A stretch of 64,000 nt of DNA, taken from Cryobacterium frigoriphilum. Lineage in GTDB: Bacteria; Actinomycetota; Actinomycetes; Actinomycetales; Microbacteriaceae. The translations under genes and the position numbers were made by a program. The DNA lies in assembly GCF_004403305.1 (NCBI RefSeq), contig NZ_SOHE01000016.1, positions 62,001 to 126,000 on the forward strand, given 5' to 3'. The notes under the pieces are model-generated. The model saw only the letters and a program-made list of their open reading frames with translations. It searched no databases and was not told the DNA's origin. Below, one piece after another: positions 27,261 to 35,702 of the stretch (position 1 is the stretch's first letter; every line of letters starts with the position of its first letter).

Positions 27261-28622
27261 ATGTCAACGCCGACACAAGCACCACCCGTCACACCAACCT
27301 CACCCGTCCCGGCCAACACCAAGGCCCGGCGGGCGGCACTCGCCGCCTTTCTCGGGGGGACGCTCGAGTACTACGACTATTTCATCTACGCCGCCGCATC
27401 CGCTCTCATTTTCGGTGAGATCTTCTTCGCCGATTCCGGCACCACCGGCACGATGCTCTCCCTCGCCACCTTCGGTGTGGCCTACGTCGCACGGCCGTTC
27501 GGCGCCGTGATCCTCGGCCACTTCGGAGACAAGTACGGGCGCAAGAAGATCCTGATCGTCACGCTCTCGATGATGGGATTCTCGACCTTTCTCATCGGCT
27601 GTCTGCCCGACTACGACTCGATCGGGTATTTCGCGCCGATGCTGCTCGTGGTGCTGCGGCTCGCGCAGGGCATCTCCGCCGGCGGTGAAACGGCCGGCGC
27701 GAGCTCACTCACCGTGGAACACGCTCCCGCCAACAAGCGCGGCCTGTTTGCGAGCTGGATCATGAACGGCATCTCGGCCGGTCTGATTCTCGCGAGCCTC
27801 GTCTTCATTCCGATTGCCGCGATGCCCGACGACGTGCTCTACAGCTGGGGCTGGCGCATCCCGTTCTGGTCGAGCGCCATCGTGCTGCTCGTCGCCTACT
27901 TCGTGCGCCGCGCCGTGGAAGAACCGGAAATCTTCGCCGACGTGCAGGTGAACAACGACACCGCCAAGATCCCGATCGTGGCCCTGTTCCGCGATGACTG
28001 GCGTGGCGTGCTGCGCCTCGCGGCCTGCTCGCTGTTCACCATGGTCAACGCCATGGTCACCGTCTTCGCCCTCGCCTACGCCACCGGCACCGTCGGACTC
28101 GACCGCTCGATGATGCTCGGTGTGGCGGTGGCCTGCAACGTACTCGCCCTCTTCACGCAGCCGTTCTCCGGCTGGCTCTCCGACCGATTCGGGCGCCGCC
28201 CGGTGTTCATCGTTGGCTGCCTCGGCTGTGCGGTGTTCATCTTCGCCTACTTCTCGGCCATCGCCACCGGTAACTGGGTACTCATCTTCGGTGCCGGGCT
28301 CGTTCTGACCGGCATCTTCTACAGCATGCCCAACGGCATCTACCCGGCCTTCTTCACCGAGATGTTCCACGTGAAGGTGCGCTATACCGGCATGGCCGTC
28401 GGCCTGCAGATCGGCCTGGTCTGCGCCGGCTTCACCCCGCTGCTGGCCACGGCCATGGTCGGTGGCGTCGCCGAGAACTGGGCACCGGTCGCCTGGCTCA
28501 CCGCCATCATCTGCGTGGTCTCGGCGATCGCCGCGTTCACGGCGCGGGAAACCTACCGCACCCCCCTCGCGGAGCTCGGGGTGCGCAAGTCGCACGCCCC
28601 GAGCACCGTCCGGGTGCGCTAG
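27261..28622 (+). CDS. MHS-family MFS transporter, second copy
   Basis: 453-aa transporter paralogous to the one at 5295: LEYYDYFIYAAASALIFGEIFF, YVARPFGAVILGHFGDKYGRKK, SDRFGRRPVFIVG, twelve helices. AAGGA precedes the ATG at 27261. It likely brings in the substrate of the 24.2-31.5 kb operon, a small organic acid. It follows the flavoprotein by 49 bp. Confidence 0.86.
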   Translation: MSTPTQAPPVTPTSPVPANTKARRAALAAFLGGTLEYYDYFIYAAASALIFGEIFFADSGTTGTMLSLATFGVAYVARPFGAVILGHFGDKYGRKKILIVTLSMMGFSTFLIGCLPDYDSIGYFAPMLLVVLRLAQGISAGGETAGASSLTVEHAPANKRGLFASWIMNGISAGLILASLVFIPIAAMPDDVLYSWGWRIPFWSSAIVLLVAYFVRRAVEEPEIFADVQVNNDTAKIPIVALFRDDWRGVLRLAACSLFTMVNAMVTVFALAYATGTVGLDRSMMLGVAVACNVLALFTQPFSGWLSDRFGRRPVFIVGCLGCAVFIFAYFSAIATGNWVLIFGAGLVLTGIFYSMPNGIYPAFFTEMFHVKVRYTGMAVGLQIGLVCAGFTPLLATAMVGGVAENWAPVAWLTAIICVVSAIAAFTARETYRTPLAELGVRKSHAPSTVRVR

Positions 28623-28684
28623 GCCACGACCCGTCTCACCCCTGCTTGTCAGCCCCGCCCGTTTCAGCCTGTAAGGAGTCTCAC

Positions 28685-29545
28685 ATGACCGCACGACCGA
28701 TCGGAATTGCCCACCTGACCCTGCTCGACCTCACCCCGCCCGAGATGGTGACGACAGCTGCAGCCGCCGGTTACGATTTCGTGGGCATCCGGGTGAAGGC
28801 CGCGACCGCGGGTGAGACCCCGTTCCCGATGGAGCCAGGTTCGGTCATGTCGAAGGAGACCCAGCTGCGACTGGCCGACACGGGCCTCACCGTGCGGGAC
28901 ATCGAGTTTCTGACCCTGGACGCACACGTCACCGCCGACGATTGGCTGCCGGCGCTCGCCGCGGGAGCCGCCCTCGGAGCCAGCACGATCAGCGTCGTTG
29001 GCGCGGATCCCGACCGGGGCCGGCTGCTCGCGACGCTCGCGCTGCTCGTCGAGCACGGCAGGGAATTCGGTATTCGGCCCACGCTCGAGCCGATCAGTTA
29101 CCAGCCGGTTTCGACGGTCGAGGAGGCAGCCGAGCTGGCCAGGGCGACCGGCGCTGCCGTGCTGCTCGACCCGCTGCACATTCAGCGCGGCGGCAACACG
29201 GTCGACCAGGTTCGTGCTCTCGAGGCGTCGCTCGTGCCGATCCTGCAGCTCTGCGATGCACCGTTCGACACCCCGGCGCACCTCGACGTGCCGACCTTTC
29301 TGCCCCGCGGCATGACGACCAACGGGTCTGTGCTGCAGCTCGAGGCGCGGGCGGTGCGGTTGCCGGCGGGCACCGGCGGCCTGCCGCTGGCCGAGCTGCT
29401 CGGCGCGGTCGCGCCAGAGACACCGCTCAGCGTCGAGGTGCCCAACGGTCACCTGCGAGCGACACTGGATGCCCTCAGTTTCGCCCGGCTGAACCGGGAG
29501 GCCGTTGACCGGCTTCTCGAATCCCTGACCGTGCCCGCGGTCTAG
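28685..29545 (+). CDS. TIM-barrel sugar phosphate isomerase/epimerase-like protein
   Basis: 286-aa AP-endonuclease-2 family protein. I chose ATG 28685, with TAAGGAG 8 bp upstream. Metal-site candidates include the Glu in RPTLEPIS, Asp-His in LLDPLHIQRGG, Asp in LQLCDAP, and Glu in LSVEVPN. The family includes dehydroshikimate dehydratases, inosose dehydratases and isomerases, so it could be a dehydratase acting on the operon's hydroaromatic intermediate. It is unrelated in detail to QsuB beyond the fold. Confidence 0.82.
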   Translation: MTARPIGIAHLTLLDLTPPEMVTTAAAAGYDFVGIRVKAATAGETPFPMEPGSVMSKETQLRLADTGLTVRDIEFLTLDAHVTADDWLPALAAGAALGASTISVVGADPDRGRLLATLALLVEHGREFGIRPTLEPISYQPVSTVEEAAELARATGAAVLLDPLHIQRGGNTVDQVRALEASLVPILQLCDAPFDTPAHLDVPTFLPRGMTTNGSVLQLEARAVRLPAGTGGLPLAELLGAVAPETPLSVEVPNGHLRATLDALSFARLNREAVDRLLESLTVPAV

Positions 29546-29552
29546 GGCGATC

Positions 29553-31529
29553 ATGTCGATCACGACGGATGCCGCACCCACCACCACGCTCGTCACGATG
29601 CCGCTGCAGCTCGGCCAGGTGCGGCTGAAAAACCGGCTGGTCTCGGCCCCGATGGAACGCAACTACTGCGACACCGAGGGGCACCTCTCCCGGCAATATA
29701 AGGAGTACCTGCTGGAGCGCGCGCGGGCCGGTGTCGGGCTGGTTTTCACCGAGGCGACCTATGTGCGCGCCGACGGCAAGGGCCGCACCCATCAGCTCGG
29801 CGCCCATGATGACTCCTGCATCGCGCCACTCGCCGACCTGACCGCGGCGATGCACGCCGAGGGTGCCCTCGTGGGCTGTGAACTCAATCACGGCGGGCGC
29901 ACCGCCCAGAGTCGCATCTCGGGCTCTCCCAATCTGGCTCCGTCGGCAATTCCGTGCGCGATCGCGGGCGGTGAGGTGCCCAAGGAAATGACCGAGGCCG
30001 AGGCGCTCGAACTGGTCGAGGCCTACGCCGCGGCGGCCCGGCGCTGTGTGCGCGCCGGAATCGACGTGCTCAGCATTCACGGCGGGCACGGCTACCTCGT
30101 TCACCAGTTCATGTCGCCGCTCTACAACCACCGCACGGATGCCTTCGCCGATCCGGTGCACTTTCTCAACCTGGTCATCGAGGCCGTGCGGGCGGCGGCG
30201 CCCGGGCTGGCCGTGGGCCTGCGATTCTCGGCGGTGGAAGGCACTCCCGGAGGTCTCGACGCCGACGCGACCTTCGCGATCATCTCTCGTGCCCGGCTGT
30301 CTCAGCTCGACTTTCTCGACGTCTCCGCCGGCAGCTATGAGGCCGGGGAGTGGATCGTGCAGTCGGGGGAGTGGCAGCCCGGGTTTCTGCGCGAAGCGGC
30401 CGAACGGTATCGCGTATTCGGACTGCCGATCGGCATGGCCGGGCGCATCAACTCACCCGAGGTCGTCGAAGACCTGCTGCAGGCCGGGGCCGTCGACTTC
30501 GTGAGTCTCGGGCGCGCCCTGCACGCCGACCCGGACTTTGCCCGCGCCGCCCTGGAGGGTGGCAGCTACCGCCCGTGCATCGCCTGCAACGTCTGCATCG
30601 ACAATCTGGGCGACGGCCAGGTCGGCTGCACCGTCAACCCGGGCGTCGGCCGCGGCACGGTTCCCGTTCCCCTGCCGCGGGTGCGGCCTGGCGTGTCGGT
30701 GCTCGTAGCCGGTGCCGGGCCGGCCGGTCTCACCGCGGCACGCGATCTCGCGATCGCGGGCGCCGCCGTGACGCTCGTCGACCCGGCGAACGACATCGGT
30801 GGCCAGATGGCTCTCGCGGCGACGATGCAGTCCACCCCCGACTTTCATCGTTTTCTCGACTGGTCTCGCGCCGAGCTTCAGCGGCTTGGAGTGCGCGTGC
30901 AGCTCGGCAGCTCGGTCGACGAGGTGCTGGCCGCGCAGCGGGCGGGCGGGCACGAGCCACAGGGCATTATTCGGGCGACCGGCGGCGAACGACCGGCCGT
31001 GCCGCACTCGGGGGGCTCGGCTGCCGGTGCGCCGATGGTGGTCGAGGTTCGAGACTGGCTCCGACGCGGTGAACCCACGCCGCAGGCCTGCACGGTCTGG
31101 GGCGCAGACGCGGTGGGAATGTCGGTGGCCGACACGCTCGCGTCGCGTGGGGCATCCGTTTTGCTCGTGGGAAGTGAGACCGAGATCGCGCTCGAATCTG
31201 GGCGACGGGCCAAGATTCTCGCCGTTCCCCGGTTGCGTGCCAACCCGCAGGTGCGCATTGTGCTGGGGGCAACCGTCACCGCGATCGAAGCAGACCGGCT
31301 GCAGGTCTCGGTCGATGGTGGCGCCCCGCAGTGGCTCGACGCGCCAGGGCCGGTGCTGGTGTCGCACGGGGTGCTGCAGAACGGGGATCTGCACACCGAG
31401 GACGGGGTGACGCCCGTGGCCACCGAGGCGTTCGCCGCGAGCAAGCCCGCCGGGTCGCCGTCGACCATTCGCTTCGCCATTCAATCCGGAACGGATGCGG
31501 CCCGGCGCCTCGGAGCGCTGCTCGGCTAG
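29553..31529 (+). CDS. Old Yellow Enzyme-type NADH:flavin oxidoreductase with FAD/NAD domain (2,4-dienoyl-CoA reductase-like)
   Basis: 658-aa multidomain enzyme. Residues 1 to about 360 form an FMN TIM barrel (LKNRLVSAPMERNY, GCELNHGGRTAQ, HGGHGYLVHQFMSPLYNHRTD, DFVSLGRALHADPDFA). The iron-sulfur Cys set follows (RPCIACNVCIDNLGDGQVGCTVNP), then an FAD domain (VLVAGAGPAGLTAARDLAIAG) and an NAD domain. This matches DCR/trimethylamine dehydrogenase architecture, slightly shorter than some relatives. It reduces or oxidises conjugated enones. It is the last gene of the operon, 7 bp after the isomerase. Confidence 0.9.
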   Translation: MSITTDAAPTTTLVTMPLQLGQVRLKNRLVSAPMERNYCDTEGHLSRQYKEYLLERARAGVGLVFTEATYVRADGKGRTHQLGAHDDSCIAPLADLTAAMHAEGALVGCELNHGGRTAQSRISGSPNLAPSAIPCAIAGGEVPKEMTEAEALELVEAYAAAARRCVRAGIDVLSIHGGHGYLVHQFMSPLYNHRTDAFADPVHFLNLVIEAVRAAAPGLAVGLRFSAVEGTPGGLDADATFAIISRARLSQLDFLDVSAGSYEAGEWIVQSGEWQPGFLREAAERYRVFGLPIGMAGRINSPEVVEDLLQAGAVDFVSLGRALHADPDFARAALEGGSYRPCIACNVCIDNLGDGQVGCTVNPGVGRGTVPVPLPRVRPGVSVLVAGAGPAGLTAARDLAIAGAAVTLVDPANDIGGQMALAATMQSTPDFHRFLDWSRAELQRLGVRVQLGSSVDEVLAAQRAGGHEPQGIIRATGGERPAVPHSGGSAAGAPMVVEVRDWLRRGEPTPQACTVWGADAVGMSVADTLASRGASVLLVGSETEIALESGRRAKILAVPRLRANPQVRIVLGATVTAIEADRLQVSVDGGAPQWLDAPGPVLVSHGVLQNGDLHTEDGVTPVATEAFAASKPAGSPSTIRFAIQSGTDAARRLGALLG

Positions 31530-31553
31530 CGCTGCTCGGCTCGGGGCAGTGGT

Positions 31554-31596
31554 TTCCTCCAAAGCCAGTGGTGACAATCCCTAAATGAGGGTAGAC
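31554..31596 (+). promoter_or_regulatory. Conserved upstream element of serine protease 1
   Basis: A 43-bp block that matches 32730-32772 at 34 of 43 positions. It contains TTCCTCCAA, TGGTGAC and the imperfect dyad CCCTAAATGAGGG followed by TAGAC. Its end lies 81 bp before the protease ATG, against 82 bp for the second copy. Shared sequence and spacing point to a common operator and promoter kept after duplication. Confidence 0.65.
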
Positions 31597-31677
31597 CTTT
31601 CGTTTCGGGGCCACTATCGGGGCATACCGTCGGCATCTGTGGGTCCGGCGGATGTTATCGATACTGGAGTAGAGCCA

Positions 31678-32706
31678 ATGAAATCGAACAGTCTGAGGTG
31701 CGGCACTCTCGCGGCACTGATGTTGAGGGCCGTGTTGCTGGGGGCCCTGTTCACGGCGGGTGGGCTGCTGACCGCGGGCGGGGCATCCGCGGCGCAGCCA
31801 GCAGACGTCGACCGCTGGGTCGTGCCGCAGTCGGCCCAGGTCGGCGAATACTGGACGCCCGAGCGCATGCGGGCCGCGCTGCCGGGTGAGGTGCTGGCCG
31901 AAGACAGCGTCGCCGCCGAATCGCCGGCGCCGACCGCGCCGCACGCCGGGAAGGCCTCGGCGGTTGCCGCCCAGCCCGCCAGATCCGCATCATCCCGATC
32001 GGCATCATCCCGGTCGCACTCCAACCACGGACGCCGGTCCCACGGCGTGCACGCCGCCCGGCCGCCGGCCTCGCTCGATCACATCGGCAAGGTCTTCTTC
32101 ACCCTGCAGGGCGCCGACTATGTCTGCTCCGGAAACGCCGTCGCCGCGGCCAACGAGAACACCATCGCCACCGCCGGCCACTGCATCAGCGCCGGACCGG
32201 GCGAGTACTCCACTCGCCTCATCTTCGTTCCGGCCTACAAGAACGGCGCGGCACCATTTGGCCAGTGGCTCGCGACCGAACTCTACGCGCCGACTCAGTG
32301 GACCTCGGGCGGCGACATCAGCTACGACACCGGCTTCGCGGTCGTCGCCCCGCCGGCCGGCTCGACCCTGAGCGACACCGTCGGCGCCTCCGGCGTGGCC
32401 TTCAACGACAGCCGCGGCTTGAGCTACACGGCCTACGGCTACCCCGCGATGTCGCCGTTCGACGGCGAAACGCTGCAGACCTGCGGTGGCGGCGCGGCGG
32501 CTGACCCTTACGGTCAGACGCAATCGCAGGGTATCCCGTGCAACCTGACCGGCGGCTCGTCTGGCGGCCCGTGGTTCGTGGGTGGCGCCGCGGGCGGGGT
32601 GCAGAACTCGGTCAGCAGCTTCGGCTACAGCACCATGACGGGCACCATGTTCGGCCCGTATTGGGGTTCCGTGATCGAGAGTGTGTATGCCGTCGCATCG
32701 GAGTGA
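31678..32706 (+). CDS. Secreted trypsin-like serine protease 1
   Basis: 342-aa exported protease. I chose ATG 31678 (GGAG upstream), which gives a signal peptide ending near ASAAQP at about residue 36. A propeptide contains WTPERMRAALP, then a Ser/Arg-rich linker, then the catalytic domain: His in TAGHC, Asp in YDTGFAVV, Ser in GGSSGGPW. VCSGNAV and the Cys near the GGSSGG site suggest disulfides. It is the first of two tandem copies. Specificity is unknown. Confidence 0.9.
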   Translation: MKSNSLRCGTLAALMLRAVLLGALFTAGGLLTAGGASAAQPADVDRWVVPQSAQVGEYWTPERMRAALPGEVLAEDSVAAESPAPTAPHAGKASAVAAQPARSASSRSASSRSHSNHGRRSHGVHAARPPASLDHIGKVFFTLQGADYVCSGNAVAAANENTIATAGHCISAGPGEYSTRLIFVPAYKNGAAPFGQWLATELYAPTQWTSGGDISYDTGFAVVAPPAGSTLSDTVGASGVAFNDSRGLSYTAYGYPAMSPFDGETLQTCGGGAAADPYGQTQSQGIPCNLTGGSSGGPWFVGGAAGGVQNSVSSFGYSTMTGTMFGPYWGSVIESVYAVASE

Positions 32707-32729
32707 ACCTGACGCGGGCGCCGAGGGGC

Positions 32730-32772
32730 TTCCTCCAATATTGTTGGTGACTATCCCCAAATAAGGGTAGAC
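32730..32772 (+). promoter_or_regulatory. Conserved upstream element of serine protease 2
   Basis: Second copy of the 43-bp block, with CCCCAAATAAGGG in place of CCCTAAATGAGGG and the same TAGAC tail. The 148-bp gap between the proteases also keeps a conserved ATG-proximal segment (GGATG, ACTGGAGT), so each gene appears to carry its own promoter. Confidence 0.65.
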
Positions 32773-32854
32773 AGCTTCATTTCACGTCATGATCAGGCAT
32801 ATACCACCGGCGTTTTTGGGCCCGATGGATGCTGTCGACACTGGAGTGAAACTA

Positions 32855-33886
32855 ATGACAACGAAGCTCAGAACAACGAAGTTCAGGACATCGAATTTCG
32901 TTGCACGCAACAAATTGAGGTCCGGCGCCTGCGCTGCCGTGCTGGTGGGAGCCCTGTTCGCGACCGGCGGTCTGCTGGCGGCGGGCGGGGCATCCGCTGC
33001 CGATGGCGCGACCGGCTCGCCCGAGACGAGCGACGTTGAACGCTGGGTCGTTCCGCAGACCCTGCAGGGCGGCGAGTACTGGACGCCGGAGCGGATGCGG
33101 GCGGCGACGCCGGGCGATGTTCTCGTGCGCGACAACGTCGCTGCCGAATCCGGGGCCGCCGCTTCGAAGTCGCCGGCCGGCGGATCGCCGTCTGAGGTGC
33201 CGGCCCAGTCCGCCGACCGCCAGGTCGCGCCCGCTGCGGCGCAGGAGGCCCCGATCGACCACATCGGTAAGGTCTTCTTCACCCTGCAGGGCACCGACTA
33301 CGTGTGCTCGGGCAACGCGATTGCCGCCGCGAACGAGAACACGATCGCGACCGCCGGTCACTGCCTCAATGCCGGACCAGGCGCCTTCGCCTCGCGCCTG
33401 ACCTTTGTGCCCGCGTATGAGAACGGCGCCGCACCCTTCGGCCAGTGGGACGCGACCGAACTCTACGCCCCGACGCAGTGGAGCTCGGGCGGCGACATTA
33501 CCTATGACACCGGCTTCGCCATTGTTGCTTCCCCAACCGGCTCGACGCTGAGCGACACGGTTGGCGCATCGGGGGCGTCGTTCAACAGCGGTCGAGGCCT
33601 GAACTACACCGCCTACGGCTACCCGGCCGGGGCGCCGTTCAACGGTGAAACCCTGCAGTCCTGCACGGGCAGCGCGACCGCCGATCCGTATGGCCAAAGC
33701 GAGTCGCAGGGCATTCCCTGCGACATGACCGGGGGATCCTCCGGCGGCCCGTGGTTTGTCGGCGGCGGTGCCGGCGGTCTGCAGAATTCCGTGAACAGCT
33801 TCGGCTACAACAACGTGCCCGACACCATGTTCGGCCCGTACTGGGGCTCCGTGATCGAGAACGTGTATGACGCCGCGTCCGCCTGA
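32855..33886 (+). CDS. Secreted trypsin-like serine protease 2
   Basis: 343-aa tandem paralogue. ATG 32855 follows CTGGAG by 8 bp. Signal peptide to about ASAADG near residue 48, with a long basic n-region (TTKLRTTKFRTSNF). The propeptide motif WTPERMRAATP is retained, the linker is acidic/Ala-rich rather than Ser/Arg-rich, and the catalytic domain has AGHC, YDTGFAIV and GGSSGGPW. It is very similar to protease 1 through the catalytic domain, so the duplication looks fairly recent, with divergence concentrated in the prodomain. Confidence 0.9.
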   Translation: MTTKLRTTKFRTSNFVARNKLRSGACAAVLVGALFATGGLLAAGGASAADGATGSPETSDVERWVVPQTLQGGEYWTPERMRAATPGDVLVRDNVAAESGAAASKSPAGGSPSEVPAQSADRQVAPAAAQEAPIDHIGKVFFTLQGTDYVCSGNAIAAANENTIATAGHCLNAGPGAFASRLTFVPAYENGAAPFGQWDATELYAPTQWSSGGDITYDTGFAIVASPTGSTLSDTVGASGASFNSGRGLNYTAYGYPAGAPFNGETLQSCTGSATADPYGQSESQGIPCDMTGGSSGGPWFVGGGAGGLQNSVNSFGYNNVPDTMFGPYWGSVIENVYDAASA

Positions 33887-34046
33887 GAACGACCCTGAGT
33901 GTGGCCGCCGGGTCGAACCTGACCCGGCGGTTGCGCGGCATCGCATCGAAGCGGATGCCGACGACGCAGCCCCCTGGGACGTGTCGCGGATGCGCGCGGC
34001 CGTTCCCCGCGAGCTGCGCCGCGATCCACCCGTGGAATCTGGCTAG
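33867..34046 (+). CDS. 59-aa ORF resembling a protease propeptide segment
   Basis: Short ORF starting inside the end of protease 2 in another frame and running to a TAG that touches the convergent gene. Around Trp37 it reads PWDVSRMRAAVPREL, close to the propeptide motif YWTPERMRAALPGEV of both proteases (shared W, RMRAA, P, E). No signal peptide and no catalytic residues follow. It may be the remnant of a third protease copy, a frameshifted tail, or a small propeptide-like regulator. Whether it is translated is unknown. Confidence 0.4.
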   Translation: MTPRPPENDPECGRRVEPDPAVARHRIEADADDAAPWDVSRMRAAVPRELRRDPPVESG

Positions 34047-34690
34047 TTCGTGCGGCCGAGTTGCTCGACGATGGCGCCCCAGCAGCCCGCATCCTGCCAG
34101 CGGTAGTCGGCGCCGCCACCGGTCTCGCCATCCAGAGCGAAGGTCCAGGCAGCGGCATCAGTCGCCGAGAGGTTCAGCGGCATCGCGGCAGGCGAGTGGT
34201 CTTCGCGGTCATAGGCCGGGTTCCACCACTCGAAGTAGAGGTAATCGTGCCCCTCGGCGGCCATGCACTCGCGCACGAGCTGCTGTTGCATCAGCCAGCT
34301 TTGGCGCGGTGTGAGGGCGGCGCCGGACTCCGCTGCGTCGGCCTCGGTTTCGGTGGCCGGGGTTTCGGCCGGGGCCTGGTCGGTAGGCGCGGTCGTGGTC
34401 GGCGCGGTCTCGGTCGGCTCGGCGGCGGATGCCGCGGTGTTGGTGGGAGTGTCGACGCTCGGCGCGGTGGACTCCGGGGCCGGCGTCGTCGATGGGCCGG
34501 CCGAGCCCGCCTCGCCGGTCGTGGAGTTTTCGCTCGTGAGGGTGGTGTCGGGCGTCGCGGACTCGTCGGCGGGTGCGCCGAGCGGCAGCAGCGCGACGGC
34601 TGCGGCCAGAAGTCCGGCGGTCGTCAGACCGGCGGTCGTCAGGGCAATCGTCTTGAGGGTGCGGTTCTTTCCGAGGTTCAGGTGCAGCAT
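34043..34690 (-). CDS. Exported protein with Thr/Ala/Pro-rich linker and C-terminal Cys domain, unknown function
   Basis: 215 aa. An N-terminal hydrophobic segment (residues about 12-38) acts as signal or anchor. Residues about 40-130 are low-complexity TPE/TAP repeats typical of a wall-spanning linker. The C-terminal domain has LVRECMAAEGHDYLYFEWWNP and WQDAGCWGAIVEQLG, with two Cys that could pair. The next gene upstream encodes the same domain, so this is a tandem family. I do not recognise a characterised relative. It is convergent with the protease pair. Confidence 0.75.
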   Translation of the reverse strand: MLHLNLGKNRTLKTIALTTAGLTTAGLLAAAVALLPLGAPADESATPDTTLTSENSTTGEAGSAGPSTTPAPESTAPSVDTPTNTAASAAEPTETAPTTTAPTDQAPAETPATETEADAAESGAALTPRQSWLMQQQLVRECMAAEGHDYLYFEWWNPAYDREDHSPAAMPLNLSATDAAAWTFALDGETGGGADYRWQDAGCWGAIVEQLGRTN

Positions 34691-34705
34691 CAGTGGCTCC
34701 TTCGA

Positions 34706-35251
34706 TCAGTGCGTGGTGTCGCCGGTGACGTGCAGCGCGTAGCCGGAGCATCCGTTTGTCTGCCAGTCCGAACCGGGATTGAGCAGGTCGTCGCCGTAGA
34801 GGGCCTGCAGCCAGGCCTGCTTCTGCGCGAAGTCCTGACGCAGCGGCTGCGGACCCTCATCGAGCCGCCAGTCCCACTCGAGGTACTCGAAGCCCTGCTC
34901 GGTCATGCACTGCCGAATCACGCCCTGCAGGGCGTACCAGGTCGTCATCTCGGCGTCGGTGACGAAGGCGGGATCGCTCGGCTCGAGGTAGGGGTTGTAG
35001 TCGGCCGACAGCGGATCGAGGGCGACCGGGGTCGGTGCGGCGACCGGAGCCGGCTCGATCGGTGCATCCGGTGCCGGGGTCGGCGTGCTGGTCGGTGTGA
35101 TGCCGGACGTGACGAAGGCCTGGGACGTGCCGGCCGGTTCGATCGCGTCGATCGTCTCCGACATGGACGCGCCCAGGTACAGGGTGAGCCCGCCAATCAG
35201 TAGTGATCCCGCGGTGATTCCGGCCATGAAGGCCGCTGTGCTCCTGCGCAT
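34706..35251 (-). CDS. Exported paralogue with C-terminal Cys domain, unknown function
   Basis: 181 aa, with an N-terminal hydrophobic segment ([23 protein letters not shown]), a Pro/Thr/Ala linker and a C-terminal domain sharing [18 protein letters not shown] and [15 protein letters not shown] with the downstream gene. The common pattern is (V/L)IRxCM-x3-G-(F/H)-x-YL, then W(Q)-x3-GC. It lies 15 bp ahead of the paralogue, so they are probably one operon. Extracellular, function unknown. Confidence 0.75.
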   Translation of the reverse strand: MRRSTAAFMAGITAGSLLIGGLTLYLGASMSETIDAIEPAGTSQAFVTSGITPTSTPTPAPDAPIEPAPVAAPTPVALDPLSADYNPYLEPSDPAFVTDAEMTTWYALQGVIRQCMTEQGFEYLEWDWRLDEGPQPLRQDFAQKQAWLQALYGDDLLNPGSDWQTNGCSGYALHVTGDTTH

Positions 35252-35343
35252 TGTTCCTCCGAAGATGTTTTGTGTCGCTGTGCAAAATCTATAGGAAGAT
35301 AGGTGCTTTTAGCAAGCGGATGGGCGAGCGTAAGATAGCGGGA

Positions 35344-35691
35344 GTGAATGAGACCCTGCCCCCGTGCCCGAAATGCTCCAGCGACCTGACCTACGAAATG
35401 GGCGCCCTGCTCGTGTGCCCCCTGTGCGCACACGAATGGAATGACGAGCCCGCCGAAGAGGTTCAGGAATCCGTCATCAAAGATGCTTTCGGCACCGTGC
35501 TGACCGACGGCGACACCGTCAGCGTGATCAAGGACCTGAAGTTCAAGGGCAGTTCGACCGCGATCAAGGTCGGCACCAAGGTGCGCAACATTCGCCTCGT
35601 CGAGGATGCCGTCGACGGCCACGACATCGACTGCAAGGTCGACGGATTCGGTGCGATGCAGCTCAAGTCCAGCGTCGTCAAAAAGGTCTAA
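35344..35691 (+). CDS. YjdM-family zinc-ribbon protein (PhnA-like)
   Basis: 115-aa protein with N-terminal zinc ribbon CPKC-x15-CPLC and the YjdM/PhnA domain ([54 protein letters not shown]). I start it at GTG 35344, which gives the family N-terminus [10 protein letters not shown]; the 31 upstream residues are not family-like. Despite the historic name, a phosphonate role is doubtful and the function is not settled. Confidence 0.88.
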   Translation: MNETLPPCPKCSSDLTYEMGALLVCPLCAHEWNDEPAEEVQESVIKDAFGTVLTDGDTVSVIKDLKFKGSSTAIKVGTKVRNIRLVEDAVDGHDIDCKVDGFGAMQLKSSVVKKV

Positions 35692-35702
35692 GTACGAGTT
35701 CG

